Below are positions 16,559 through 25,750 of a stretch of DNA of 64,000 nt, piece after piece. Origin of the DNA: an uncultured Bacteroidales bacterium (GTDB lineage: Bacteria; Bacteroidota; Bacteroidia; Bacteroidales; P3); the NCBI GenBank assembly GCA_910578275.1, contig CAJTPR010000008.1, positions 1-64,000 of the forward strand, read 5' to 3'. Numbering within the stretch: the stretch's first letter is position 1; the number at the start of each line of letters is the position of its first letter. Both the position numbers and the translations under genes were made by a program. The notes under the pieces were generated by a model, which was given only the letters and a program-made list of their open reading frames with translations, ran no database searches and was not told the origin of the DNA.

Positions 16559-17752
16559 TTACAAGCCCAACTTGGCCTTGATGGAGGCGGGAACCGCATC
16601 CTTGTGCACCATGATGTCCAAGGTGTTGGCACGGAAGAAAGGCACCGACATGTACAAATAGCCCTTGTACGGGTTGTCCGTGTTCCAGGAATTCTTGATC
16701 TTGTAGTAAACGTTGCCGTTCTGGTCTTTGGCCAGACCTACCAGATGCATTCCATGGTCGTCGGTCGCGCTCCAGTTGTCGTAGTTTTTCTGACGGTCTT
16801 CCTGGGTGATGTTCTTTTCGGGAACGATACGTTCGAAACCATAGGCGCTCTTGCGTTTCTCGGATTGCGAAAGCGTTTCCCACTTGTCGCGATCGGTACC
16901 GCTCAAGTCGGCGGCTTCCATGTCGGGCATGATAGCCACGCCCTTCTTCCACGAAAAGCCGGGGTCGCTCACATCACCGCCCCAAACCAACGAATATCCG
17001 TTCTTGACGGCCTCGTCCACGATCTGCTGGAATTCGTCGATGGGCACGTTCCAAACCATGCCATGGTTCCAGTTGTCGGGAACATCCATTTCGTACTGCG
17101 TGTAGAAAGGATGATGCGTGTAGGAGGTGAATTTGAGGTAATCTTCCGCCTTCAAGCCCAGTTCGTCGGCAAAGCTGCGCGGGGTATATTCCTTTCCGTC
17201 ATAAGTGAACTTTTCGGGTTCATCGCCAAGGTAGGCGTTCAAGATGGCCTTGTAGGCGACAGGCCAGGCGGTGGTGATTTTCTTGCCGCTCACCACGCCC
17301 TTGAGGAAGTTGGTCAGGACGGCATCCAATTCGCTGTGGTCATGGGCATCGGCGCCATAGTTGAGGCCGGGGAAGGCTTCTTCGGGCACCACGCCGAAGA
17401 CTTCCAGGACGTCCACCACGTCATTGCTGGCACCGCCGGTGGCCAGCTCGGTACGACCGTGCATGCGCACATACTTGTCGCCCTTGAGCAGGTAGCATTT
17501 GTAGACGGGATACATGTCCGAAAGATCGTACTCGCCCTTGCCCATGCGCAAAAGTTCGGATTCGAGGAAAGACATGCCCGAAAAGCTCCAGCAGGTACCC
17601 GAACGGTTCTGGTCCTTGACGGAAGTGTTGTCGATCGTCTTAACATCGGTGAATTGGTAAACGGACTTGTTTTCATCCTTCTTGCCTTTTTGCGCATAGG
17701 AGGAGAAAACCACCGCCAAGGCCAATCCGATTGTCAATAAAAGGTTCTTCAT
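16559..17752 (-). CDS. Secreted C1B cysteine peptidase (bleomycin hydrolase/PepC family)
   Basis: Papain-fold aminopeptidase. The protein has 397 residues with a signal peptide ending near SSYAQKG (residue 20), unlike the cytoplasmic PepC of lactic bacteria. Active-site residues are visible: Q48 (oxyanion) in KDQNRSGTCW, C54 as nucleophile, H333 in DDHGMHLVG and N354 in IKNSWN. It probably trims peptides in the periplasm or outside the cell, alongside the dipeptidyl peptidases in this window. It has its own consensus promoter inside the 3' end of queA and a leader of about 135 bases. No T9SS sorting domain is present at its C-terminus. Confidence 0.92.
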   Translation of the reverse strand: MKNLLLTIGLALAVVFSSYAQKGKKDENKSVYQFTDVKTIDNTSVKDQNRSGTCWSFSGMSFLESELLRMGKGEYDLSDMYPVYKCYLLKGDKYVRMHGRTELATGGASNDVVDVLEVFGVVPEEAFPGLNYGADAHDHSELDAVLTNFLKGVVSGKKITTAWPVAYKAILNAYLGDEPEKFTYDGKEYTPRSFADELGLKAEDYLKFTSYTHHPFYTQYEMDVPDNWNHGMVWNVPIDEFQQIVDEAVKNGYSLVWGGDVSDPGFSWKKGVAIMPDMEAADLSGTDRDKWETLSQSEKRKSAYGFERIVPEKNITQEDRQKNYDNWSATDDHGMHLVGLAKDQNGNVYYKIKNSWNTDNPYKGYLYMSVPFFRANTLDIMVHKDAVPASIKAKLGL

Positions 17753-17888
17753 CTTGTTTTGAGTTTATATTGTTTTATGATATGCGCATAATGGCAAGCC
17801 GCCTCACGGCTTCCGGACAACCCGCACCGTCTTCCTTGACCGATCCATGCCGGCCAAGTCCGGACAACGCTGTCCCGGAAAAACGGAT

Positions 17889-19187
17889 TCAAGGCAAAAA
17901 TAAGCAACAATCGCCGTAACTCAAAAAGCGGAAATCATTTTGCAAGGCCGTATCGTAGAGCTGCCGCCAGACAGGACCTATCAAAGCGGAAACCAGCAAA
18001 AGCAAGGTGCTTTGCGGCTGATGGAAATTGGTGACGATACCGCTGCAAATCGCCCAATCGTAGCCGGGAACGATCATCAAGGCGGTGTGCCCCCGTATCT
18101 GTCGTAAACCGTGTTCGTCCATATACGCCGCCACCGCCTCCAGCGAACGGACGGGCGAAATTTCCTTTCTCGCCTGGGCGAACGTCTCGTAGGCATCCCA
18201 CTGGTGCACCTCGAAAACGGCTTCCTCGCCGTGGGCAGCCTGCCGCGACAAAAGACGCACGCCGATCCAATAAAGGCTTTCCAGGCTGCGCATGGACGTG
18301 GTACCGACAGGTATGACCGGCCTGCCCGCCCGAAGACAATCCAGCAGATGCGAAACCAGCCCCCGGGTGACGAGGATATGCTCGTAGTGCATGACATGGT
18401 CGCCGATCTGCCCGGCCTTGACCGGACGGAAAGTCCCCGCCCCAACATGCAACGTGACAAAGTCTTGTTCCATGCCCGCTTCCCGGAGTTCCTCGAGGAT
18501 TCGAGGCGTGAAATGCAATCCTGCCGTGGGTGCGGCCACCGAACCGTCGAAACGGGCAAAAACCGTCTGATACCTGTTGTCGTCGGTCTCTTCCGCTTGA
18601 CGGCGGATATAAGGCGGAAGCGGCACCTTTCCCGCAAGTTCCAGCACCTGCGCGAAACTCAGATGCGCCGGCTCCCACGAGAACTCCACTTCGAAGCAAT
18701 CATCCAAAACGGCGGTCTTGCGGGCATGCAAGACGCCTTTTTCCGCATCCGGGGATGCGTCCCGGAGCGGAAACTCCATGTCGAGCGTTCCCTGTTTCCA
18801 ACGCTTGTTGTTTCCTATCAGACACTTGAACCGGCAGGAACCGGAAGCGGCGAACGCGACGGCAATTTCAGCCGGGGCGACAGGTTCCAGGCAAAACACT
18901 TCGACACGCGCCGGAGAACAACCTTCCGCAGGTCTTGACCGCTCCGCGTCTTTGTGGAACACAAGGCGCGCATGCACCACTTTCGTGTCATTGAACACCA
19001 GAAGCGACGACTCGGGCAAGAAACCGGCAATCTGCCTGAAAACCGCCAACCGAGGCTCGCCGCCCTTGTAAACCAAGAGCTTGGCCGCATCGCGCTCGGC
19101 CAACGGATAAAGCGCGATACGGCTGTCGGGCAACGGATAGTCATAGTCCTCTATCCGCAACCGGCGCAAGGGGGAAACGGTTTCCAT
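17889..19187 (-). CDS. queA: S-adenosylmethionine:tRNA ribosyltransferase-isomerase (QueA)
   Basis: Transfers and rearranges the ribosyl group of SAM onto 7-aminomethyl-7-deazaguanine in tRNA to give epoxyqueuosine. The protein has 432 residues, somewhat longer than the roughly 350 of proteobacterial QueA. Conserved segments are DYDYPLPDSRIALYPL, FNDTKVV, VAAPTAGLHF, LHVGAGTFRPVKA and TNFHQPQSTLLLLVSA. Its ATG overlaps the DPP4 stop codon as TGATG, so it is translationally coupled to that gene. Its last codons contain the promoter of the next gene. Confidence 0.95.
   Translation of the reverse strand: METVSPLRRLRIEDYDYPLPDSRIALYPLAERDAAKLLVYKGGEPRLAVFRQIAGFLPESSLLVFNDTKVVHARLVFHKDAERSRPAEGCSPARVEVFCLEPVAPAEIAVAFAASGSCRFKCLIGNNKRWKQGTLDMEFPLRDASPDAEKGVLHARKTAVLDDCFEVEFSWEPAHLSFAQVLELAGKVPLPPYIRRQAEETDDNRYQTVFARFDGSVAAPTAGLHFTPRILEELREAGMEQDFVTLHVGAGTFRPVKAGQIGDHVMHYEHILVTRGLVSHLLDCLRAGRPVIPVGTTSMRSLESLYWIGVRLLSRQAAHGEEAVFEVHQWDAYETFAQARKEISPVRSLEAVAAYMDEHGLRQIRGHTALMIVPGYDWAICSGIVTNFHQPQSTLLLLVSALIGPVWRQLYDTALQNDFRFLSYGDCCLFLP
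17895..17925 (-). promoter_or_regulatory. Consensus Bacteroidota promoter for the C1B peptidase gene
   Basis: On the minus strand TTTG (17925-17922), exactly 19 bases, then TATTTTTG (17902-17895): a full match to TTTG-N19-TAnnTTTG. It lies inside the last codons of queA, about 143 bases before the peptidase ATG, so the transcript would have a long leader. Confidence 0.6.
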
Positions 19188-21385
19188 CAGAGGTTCTGCC
19201 GGTAGTAATCGTAAATCTTTTCGTACAAATGGTCGCGTTCCCTTCCACGCACGTTATGTTCGTGGGCAGGATAGAGGAAGAAATCCACCGGAATCTTCTT
19301 TTCTATGCATTTTTCGACGAAAGTGATGCTGTTCTTGGGCAAGACCACCGGATCGAGACCGCCTTGCATGATCAGCACCTTGCCCCGCACGGAATCCACG
19401 CGCTCGATCAGGTTCGCGTTCCGATAACCTTCGGGGTTGTCCTGGGGCGTTCCCATGTAGCGTTCGCCGTACATGACCTCGTACCATTTCCAGTCTATCA
19501 CCGGACCACCCGCCGTGGCCACCTTGAAAACGTCCGGATAGCGCGTCTTGAGCGTAAGGGTCATGAATCCGCCGTAACTCCATCCGTCCACGCCGATACG
19601 GGCGGCGTCCACGTAAGGCAAGGATTTGAGAAACTCTATGCCGCGCATCTGGTCGGCGGTTTCCACGTCGCCCACACGACGGTGTATGGCGCTTTCGAAC
19701 GCGAATCCCCTGTTGGCTGAACCCCGGCTGTCGAGCGTCCAGACGATGTAACCCTGTTGGGCGAGAAAACGCAGGAAAGTGCCGCAATCGTAGTTGTAGC
19801 GTTGCGTGATCAACTGCACGTGCGGGCCGCCGTAGACATACACGATCACCGGATATTTCTTGTTCGCATCGAAATCGGGCGGAAGGAGCATGCGGCCGTA
19901 AAGATCGGTCTTGCCGTCGGCGGCCTTGAGCGAGTAAAGGCGGAATTCAGGCGAAACATAGCCCTCCATGGGATCCGTCGTTTTCTTCATCACCTTGACT
20001 ATCTTGCCCTTGTTATCGATAATCTGCGTGCAGCGAGCCACTTCGGGACTCGACCAGTCATCGATGAAATATTTGCCCGAAGCGTGCATCTTCACGCGAT
20101 GGACACCGTTTTCCTTGGTGATGCGGGTCACCTTGCCCGTCTGGACATCCACGCCGTAAAGGTTTTCCTGCAGCGGACCGTCCTTGGTGCCTGTCACATA
20201 GGCCGTATTCCCGTCGAGCGAGAAGCCGAGAAAGGACGTGACCATCCAATGTTCCTTTTCCGGAGTGATCGCCTTGATGCACTCGCCGTCGGTACGGTAA
20301 AGGTAAAGATGGTTGTAGCCGCTGCGTTCGCTCAACCAGGCGAATTGGTCGGGATGCCTGGGACGGAACACGATGCCCGCTTCGGGTTCCACATACGTGG
20401 AATTGCGTTCCTGGAAAACGACACGCTTCACGTTGCCCGTATTGGCATCGTAGCAAAGCAACATCAGTTCCTTTTGGTTACGGTCCAGCATCACCACGTA
20501 GAGTTCCGAATCATCGGGACTCCATGTGATGCTCGGTATGTAGTTCTCGCCCGGATCCGCATACGGTTCAAGGAACCTGCTGGTATGCGCCATGGCATCG
20601 AAAATCTTCACCTGCACGCGGTGCATCGTATTGCCCGCTTCCGGATAACGGATTTGCCGCACATAGGTGGAGTCCTCCCCGTAAACGGTGAGCGGATACC
20701 TGTTCACCATGCGCTCGTCCATGACGTAAAAAGCCAGCTTGTTGCCCGAATTCGACCAGAACGTGCCCTTGGTGATGCCGAACTCGTTGCGATGGACCAC
20801 CTGGCCGTTCACGATCGCCTTGTCTTCGTCGTGCGTGACGGCAAAGCGCATACGGTTTCGCGTGACGTAAAGATTGTTCTCGCGCGTGTAGGCCACCTGC
20901 AAGGTCTTGGTATGCACGTCGAAATTGGTAGCGTCGGAACGCTGCGAAGCGTCGAATATCAAGGTCTTGGCCCGATAGTCGAAAATCATGCGGTTGTCAT
21001 GGCAATCGAAGAAAACGGTTCCGTTGCCGATTTCGAGGATATGCGGAAAATGGTCCATGAGGTTGTATTTGCGCATGGCCAGGTCGTTGTTCAGGTCTTC
21101 CCGCGTAAGCACGTTTTCGGTAACACCCGTGGCGGGAAGGAAACGTTTCAACGTGTCACCTTCCACGAAAAAGCAAGCTGGTTCGTTCACCAAGGCATTC
21201 CATTGCAACTGCGAAGGGGCACCGGCATACAACGACCTGTCCATCAGATGACCGATTTGCAGTTTCTTTCCTTCGGCAACCGACTCTTGCGTAGCCAGCA
21301 ACCGGGCCTCTTGCGCTTGCACGGTTCCGCAGATCATCAGGAAGATACCCGCCAGAAACCGACTTTTCAGCTTTTCCATATCCAT
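19187..21385 (-). CDS. dpp4: Dipeptidyl peptidase IV (family S9)
   Basis: Releases Xaa-Pro and Xaa-Ala dipeptides from peptide N-termini. The protein has 732 residues; ATG 21385, or 21379 two codons later, precedes a signal peptide ending near GTVQAQ. An N-terminal eight-bladed propeller (about 60-480) is followed by an alpha/beta-hydrolase domain. The catalytic triad is S603 in GWSYGG, D678 in GGLDPVV and H710 in AHEHNV. The triad spacings (75 and 32 residues) equal those in Porphyromonas gingivalis DPPIV as I recall it. It lies 7 bases after the ClC gene and is coupled to queA. Likely periplasmic, feeding dipeptides to the amino-acid fermentation suggested by the kam genes. Confidence 0.93.
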   Translation of the reverse strand: MDMEKLKSRFLAGIFLMICGTVQAQEARLLATQESVAEGKKLQIGHLMDRSLYAGAPSQLQWNALVNEPACFFVEGDTLKRFLPATGVTENVLTREDLNNDLAMRKYNLMDHFPHILEIGNGTVFFDCHDNRMIFDYRAKTLIFDASQRSDATNFDVHTKTLQVAYTRENNLYVTRNRMRFAVTHDEDKAIVNGQVVHRNEFGITKGTFWSNSGNKLAFYVMDERMVNRYPLTVYGEDSTYVRQIRYPEAGNTMHRVQVKIFDAMAHTSRFLEPYADPGENYIPSITWSPDDSELYVVMLDRNQKELMLLCYDANTGNVKRVVFQERNSTYVEPEAGIVFRPRHPDQFAWLSERSGYNHLYLYRTDGECIKAITPEKEHWMVTSFLGFSLDGNTAYVTGTKDGPLQENLYGVDVQTGKVTRITKENGVHRVKMHASGKYFIDDWSSPEVARCTQIIDNKGKIVKVMKKTTDPMEGYVSPEFRLYSLKAADGKTDLYGRMLLPPDFDANKKYPVIVYVYGGPHVQLITQRYNYDCGTFLRFLAQQGYIVWTLDSRGSANRGFAFESAIHRRVGDVETADQMRGIEFLKSLPYVDAARIGVDGWSYGGFMTLTLKTRYPDVFKVATAGGPVIDWKWYEVMYGERYMGTPQDNPEGYRNANLIERVDSVRGKVLIMQGGLDPVVLPKNSITFVEKCIEKKIPVDFFLYPAHEHNVRGRERDHLYEKIYDYYRQNL

Positions 21386-21392
21386 TGTGTAT

Positions 21393-23198
21393 TTAGTCGT
21401 TTGAAAATTCCTTTACCTTGTTCCTGTAATGCGAGAAAACATTCGCCCGCGACACGAACCCGACATAGGTCTTCCCGTCCAATACAGGAATGTTGTAGTC
21501 GGGGCAATTCTGGAACTTGCGTGCCACCTGCTCCATGTTCTCTTGACGATAGATGATGGTCTGCGGCTTGTACATCAGTTCCTTGGCCGTAATCTGCCCG
21601 TACAGTTCGGGTTTGAATATGAGCGTTTTTATATCGTCCAGGAAAACGATACCCAGAAACTCGCCGTCGGATCCGGTAACCGGAAAGATATTGCGCGAAG
21701 AACGGCTGATGGCCCGGACCAAGGCTCCCAGCGTGTCGTCGGGACCGATGGTCACGAAATTGCGCTCGATAAGCCTTTCCACGCTCATGAGCGAAAGCAC
21801 GATGGCATCCTTGTTGTGCGTGAGCAATTCGCCCCGCAAGGCCAACGACTTGGTATAAATGGAATGCGGGTTGAAATGGCGGCTCACCAAGTATGAAACC
21901 GCGCTCACCAGCATCAACGGAATGAAGAAATTGTAACCGCCCGTCACTTCCGTCACCAGGAAAATGGCCGTAAGGGGCGCATGCATGACACCCGCCATGA
22001 GCGCGGCCATTCCCGCCAAGGCGAAATTGGCGATGGGCAGACGCAGGCCGAAAAGCACGTTGAAAGCCTCCGCCACGAAAAGCCCCAGGAACGCCCCCAC
22101 GAACATGGAAGGGGCGAACACGCCGCCCACGCCGCCCGCACCGTTGGTAAGGCAGGTGGCCACCACCTTGAGCAAGATGAGCAGCAACAGGAAGCCGAAA
22201 AAGACGAAATGGTTGTCTTGCCAGCTGTAGAAAACGGTGTTGTTGAAGATGCGGGTGGTATCCCCGTTGAAAATATCCGCCAGGAAGTTGAAGCCTTCGC
22301 CGTAGAACGGGGGAAAAAGGAAGATAAGCAGGCTGAGCGACAATCCGCCGGCCAGGATACGCCAATAAGGTTTCCGGATACGTCCGAACCACTGCCCCAT
22401 CCTTTCGGTGACGATCAGGAAATAACAGGAGACGAAACCTCCGACTATGCCCAGAAGCAGATAGACGGGGAGATTCTGCAGCATGAAATCGGCCGTCACG
22501 TCGAAATGGAACGTGGCGGCCCGTCCCAGGAAGATGACCGAAGTGACCGCGCCGGTAGTGGAGGCGATGAGGATGGGAATGAGCGACTCCATCGTAAGGT
22601 CTATCATCAGCACTTCCAAGGCGAATACCAGGCCGGCCAGGGGCGCGCCGAAGATACCCGCGATCGCGCCCGCCGAACCGCAGGCGATCAAAAGCACCAA
22701 GTTGCGGAAACCCATGTTGAAGAAGCGGCCCACGTTCGACCCGATCGCCGCGCCGGTAAGCACCACGGGGGCTTCGGGGCCTACCGAACCGCCGAAACCG
22801 ATGGTGACGGTACAAGCCACCAACGAGGAATACATCTTGCTGCGCCTGATGCGTCCCCTGGCGCGGCTGAACGACTGCAACACGCGGGTCACGCCATGGC
22901 TTATGTCGTCCTTGGCCATATAGCGCACATACAGGTACGAAAGGGTAACGCCCGCCAAAGGCAGGAAAAGGTAGAGATAGTTTTCCTTTTCGGCCGAACG
23001 AAGGTTTATGATGAACTCGCTGAAATAAAATATCATGTTCTTGAGCAACACGGCGGCCAAGCCGCTCAGCAATCCCACCACGATGCCGAGCCCTATCATC
23101 AGGTTGCGATCGGACAGATGCCTGCCCCACCAACCGGCAAAACGGGTGCGGTACAAGCGGTAAACGTGCAATCGCTTTTGTCTGAAAAACCTGTGCAT
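21393..23198 (-). CDS. ClC-family chloride channel or H+/Cl- exchanger with CBS domains
   Basis: The protein has 601 residues. The membrane core has about ten to twelve helices between residues 30 and 430. The anion-pathway motif appears as GGSVGPEAP (136-144), in which E142 aligns with the gating glutamate of GREGP; AGIFGAPLAG follows. The C-terminal 150 residues hold a tandem CBS pair (about 445-500 and 530-590), usually a nucleotide-sensing regulatory unit. A retained gating glutamate suggests an exchanger rather than a passive channel, but that cannot be settled here. First gene of the ClC-DPP4-queA unit. Confidence 0.92.
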   Translation of the reverse strand: MHRFFRQKRLHVYRLYRTRFAGWWGRHLSDRNLMIGLGIVVGLLSGLAAVLLKNMIFYFSEFIINLRSAEKENYLYLFLPLAGVTLSYLYVRYMAKDDISHGVTRVLQSFSRARGRIRRSKMYSSLVACTVTIGFGGSVGPEAPVVLTGAAIGSNVGRFFNMGFRNLVLLIACGSAGAIAGIFGAPLAGLVFALEVLMIDLTMESLIPILIASTTGAVTSVIFLGRAATFHFDVTADFMLQNLPVYLLLGIVGGFVSCYFLIVTERMGQWFGRIRKPYWRILAGGLSLSLLIFLFPPFYGEGFNFLADIFNGDTTRIFNNTVFYSWQDNHFVFFGFLLLLILLKVVATCLTNGAGGVGGVFAPSMFVGAFLGLFVAEAFNVLFGLRLPIANFALAGMAALMAGVMHAPLTAIFLVTEVTGGYNFFIPLMLVSAVSYLVSRHFNPHSIYTKSLALRGELLTHNKDAIVLSLMSVERLIERNFVTIGPDDTLGALVRAISRSSRNIFPVTGSDGEFLGIVFLDDIKTLIFKPELYGQITAKELMYKPQTIIYRQENMEQVARKFQNCPDYNIPVLDGKTYVGFVSRANVFSHYRNKVKEFSND

Positions 23199-23243
23199 AT
23201 AAGCTTTCTTTGAGCCCGAACCACAAATGTAGCAATTTTAAAT

Positions 23244-23274
23244 TTTGTTTTTATCTCCACTTACATTAAATTTG
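23244..23274 (+). promoter_or_regulatory. Consensus Bacteroidota promoter for the tRNA-Pro/tRNA-Thr unit
   Basis: TTTG at 23244-23247, exactly 19 bases, then TAAATTTG at 23267-23274. This is a complete match to TTTG-N19-TAnnTTTG. Transcription would start about 6-8 bases later, just before tRNA-Pro at 23287. Confidence 0.8.
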
Positions 23275-23286
23275 CGGCTCCTTAAT

Positions 23287-23362
23287 CGGGATGTAGCGCA
23301 GTTGGTAGCGTGCAACGTTCGGGACGTTGAGGTCGCAAGTTCGAATCTTGTCATCCCGACCA
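23287..23362 (+). tRNA. tRNA-Pro (anticodon CGG)
   Basis: 76 bases including an encoded CCA. The acceptor stem pairs CGGGATG with CATCCCG. The anticodon stem CAACG/CGTTG encloses the loop TTCGGGA, giving anticodon CGG. The C1-G72 pair and discriminator A fit bacterial tRNA-Pro. Confidence 0.95.
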
Positions 23363-23365
23363 CAA

Positions 23366-23437
23366 GCCTCGTTAGCTCAGCGGTAGAGCAGCTCACTCGT
23401 AATGAGCAGGTCGAGAGTTCAAATCTCTTGCGAGGCT
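23366..23437 (+). tRNA. tRNA-Thr (anticodon CGT)
   Basis: 72 bases without an encoded CCA. The acceptor stem pairs GCCTCGT with GCGAGGC (last pair T-G). The anticodon stem GCTCA/TGAGC holds the loop CTCGTAA, giving anticodon CGT. The T-arm GAGAG-TTCAAAT-CTCTT is regular. It lies 3 bases after tRNA-Pro. Confidence 0.95.
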
Positions 23438-23451
23438 CACATTCTGCACCC

Positions 23452-25746
23452 ATGATGTCGATTAAGAATAAAGAACGTCGGATCCGGTCCGGCGTTTTTT
23501 ATGGCCGCACGTTTCCGATTCTCCTTTTCTTTCTCGTGTTGTTCCCCGCGGCCACAAGCAAGACGCCTCCCCCTGTACGCGTAGACGGCGCCACGTTGCC
23601 TTTCCCCTGGCTCGGAGGCCTGAACGCCTGCCATTTCGCCGCCATCGACCTGGACGGCGACGGCAAGGACGACTACGTGGCCTTCGACCGCGTAGGTTCG
23701 CGCATTCTCTGCTTTTCATCCGACTGGACGCCCATGCCGGGCGTTGAAGACAAGCTGCCGCCCCTGTCGGCCTGGATACAGACGCACGATTACGACGGCG
23801 ACGGATTGCGGGACATCTTCACGTTCAACGGCATTTCGGGTATCCGCGTCTACCGGAACGTTTCCAAGATGACATCGGACGGCTACGCGCTGCGATTCCG
23901 GACCGTCACCGACGGACTGCCCGCGCAGATGTTCGGTTCCTTCTCGCCGCTCTATTGCACTGGTGCCGACTATCCTGTCATTGCCGACCTGGACGGCGAC
24001 GGCGACCTGGACGTGCTCAATTTCTGGGTGCCCTCCACGGGTGACTTCCTGCTCCATTACCGCAACTACGCCATGGAAGAATGGCAGCGGACCGACACGT
24101 TCCTGCTCAAGACCGAAGACTGGAGCTGGGGATGTTTCGTGGAAAGCGAAGAATCGAACGTGATTTTCCTCGACAGTTGCAGTTTCAGGAACGAAACGGG
24201 AAAAACCGCGGAAAAGAACCCGAACGCCGCCAAGCATGCAGGCTCCACCTTGTTCGCCGTCAAGAATCCCGTCAACGGACTTTTCGACCTGGTGCTGGGC
24301 GACGTGGGGTATCCCGGCTTGTCGTTCCTGCACAATGGAGGAACTCCGCAACAAGCGCGCATCACAAGTTACGACACGGTTTTTCCTCTTACCACGCCCG
24401 CCAGGCTGTATAATTTTCCCGTGCTTTCGAGCATTTTCTGGAAAGACACCCTTTGCCACGTGCTTTCTCCGTTCGAGACCGACCCTTTCAACGCGCAAGG
24501 CTCGCAAAGCCTGTGGCGTTATGCCGACACCGGTGGCGGCGCGGCCTTGGGCAAACTCGTGCAGAAAGATTTCCTGCAAGACATGATGCTGGATTTCGGT
24601 TCGGGCGCGATTCCCGTGGCCTACGACTACGACCACGACGGAAAGACCGATCTGGTAGTAGGGAATTACGGCAGGCAGACGGACGCCTATCATCACGGCG
24701 GCAGCTGGAAGACACGCTGGACGGCCTCCTTGAGCCTGCTGGAAAATACCGGTTCGGAAGAAAATCCTGCCTTCGAACTCAAGACCGACGACTACCTGGG
24801 ACTTTCACGCTACGGCCTGCGCGCCCTCCATCCCGCCTTTGCCGACCTGGACGGCGACGGCGCGGACGAAATGGTATTGGGAATGGAAGACGGACGGCTA
24901 TGGCTTTTCCGGCTGCAAGAGGACGGAACCGCCCTCTTGCTGGATTCCGCGTTCCTGGAAACGGCATTCAGCGGATTTTCGGCACCTGTCCTGTTCGACC
25001 TCGACCAAGACGGGCGCACGGACCTGATCGTAGGCGCAAAGCAGCATTCCTGGCCTGCTTCGCCCCGCCGCATCACCAAGGGGAGCCTTACGTATTTTCA
25101 AAATACGGGACAACGGAAAAACGACCGAACAGGTCTCATGCCCGTATTCCGCAAGATAACCGACAGCCTGGGCGGCGTGGATGTCATAGACCGTGCGTTT
25201 TCCAATTTCGGCTATTCCCGGCCAAGCTTCCACGAAGACGAAAAGGGCGAGATCATCCTGGCCTGCGGAAACGAAAACGGAAGAGTCTATCTGTACGACC
25301 ATATAACGGGTAACCTGCAAGGAGAATTCCGTCGGACGGGACAAGCCATGGCCGAAGGAAAAAACAACAACGGCATCCACGCTTCGCCCTTGCTTCACGA
25401 TTTTGACGGCGACGGCAAGCCCGAACTGGTCATCGGAAACCAATGCGGCGGCCTGCAATACATGGCCGGCACCGAATGGCAAGCCGGCACGGACGTGAAA
25501 AACGAAAACGGACAAGCCTCGCAAACCGCCTTGCGACTCTTTCCGAATCCTGTGCGGAGCGGCTTTCACGTGCGCATTCCCGAAGCGGGAAAATACCTTT
25601 TCCTCGACCTGCAAGGACGATTGCTGAAGATTTTCGACTGGAACGAGGGTCTGCACCATGTGGAAACGAGCCGTCTGCCCCCGGGCACATACTTGTTGCG
25701 TATGGCCGGGAATCCGTTCCGAATCAACAAAATCATCAAACTCTGA
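23452..25746 (+). CDS. Secreted FG-GAP/VCBS repeat protein with T9SS type A sorting domain
   Basis: The protein has 764 residues. ATG 23452 (or the adjacent 23455) precedes a signal peptide ending near AATSKTP. At least seven calcium-binding DxDxDG-type loops occur along the protein (DLDGDGKDD, DYDGDGLRD, DLDGDGDLD, DYDHDGKTD, DLDGDGADE, DLDQDGRTD, DFDGDGKPE), marking an integrin-like beta-propeller. The last 75 residues are a type A sorting domain: LRLFPNPVRSGF, then LQGRLLKIF, then PPGTYLLRM, ending NKIIKL. The product should cross the outer membrane by T9SS and stay at the cell surface. It begins only 14 bases after tRNA-Thr, with no promoter seen between them. Ligand unknown. Confidence 0.9.
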   Translation: MMSIKNKERRIRSGVFYGRTFPILLFFLVLFPAATSKTPPPVRVDGATLPFPWLGGLNACHFAAIDLDGDGKDDYVAFDRVGSRILCFSSDWTPMPGVEDKLPPLSAWIQTHDYDGDGLRDIFTFNGISGIRVYRNVSKMTSDGYALRFRTVTDGLPAQMFGSFSPLYCTGADYPVIADLDGDGDLDVLNFWVPSTGDFLLHYRNYAMEEWQRTDTFLLKTEDWSWGCFVESEESNVIFLDSCSFRNETGKTAEKNPNAAKHAGSTLFAVKNPVNGLFDLVLGDVGYPGLSFLHNGGTPQQARITSYDTVFPLTTPARLYNFPVLSSIFWKDTLCHVLSPFETDPFNAQGSQSLWRYADTGGGAALGKLVQKDFLQDMMLDFGSGAIPVAYDYDHDGKTDLVVGNYGRQTDAYHHGGSWKTRWTASLSLLENTGSEENPAFELKTDDYLGLSRYGLRALHPAFADLDGDGADEMVLGMEDGRLWLFRLQEDGTALLLDSAFLETAFSGFSAPVLFDLDQDGRTDLIVGAKQHSWPASPRRITKGSLTYFQNTGQRKNDRTGLMPVFRKITDSLGGVDVIDRAFSNFGYSRPSFHEDEKGEIILACGNENGRVYLYDHITGNLQGEFRRTGQAMAEGKNNNGIHASPLLHDFDGDGKPELVIGNQCGGLQYMAGTEWQAGTDVKNENGQASQTALRLFPNPVRSGFHVRIPEAGKYLFLDLQGRLLKIFDWNEGLHHVETSRLPPGTYLLRMAGNPFRINKIIKL

Positions 25747-25750
25747 CCCC

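Noticed and set aside
21393..23198. Loss of the gating glutamate in the ClC protein
   Set aside because: Aligning GSVG-PEAP with GREGP places E142 at the gating position, so the residue is retained.
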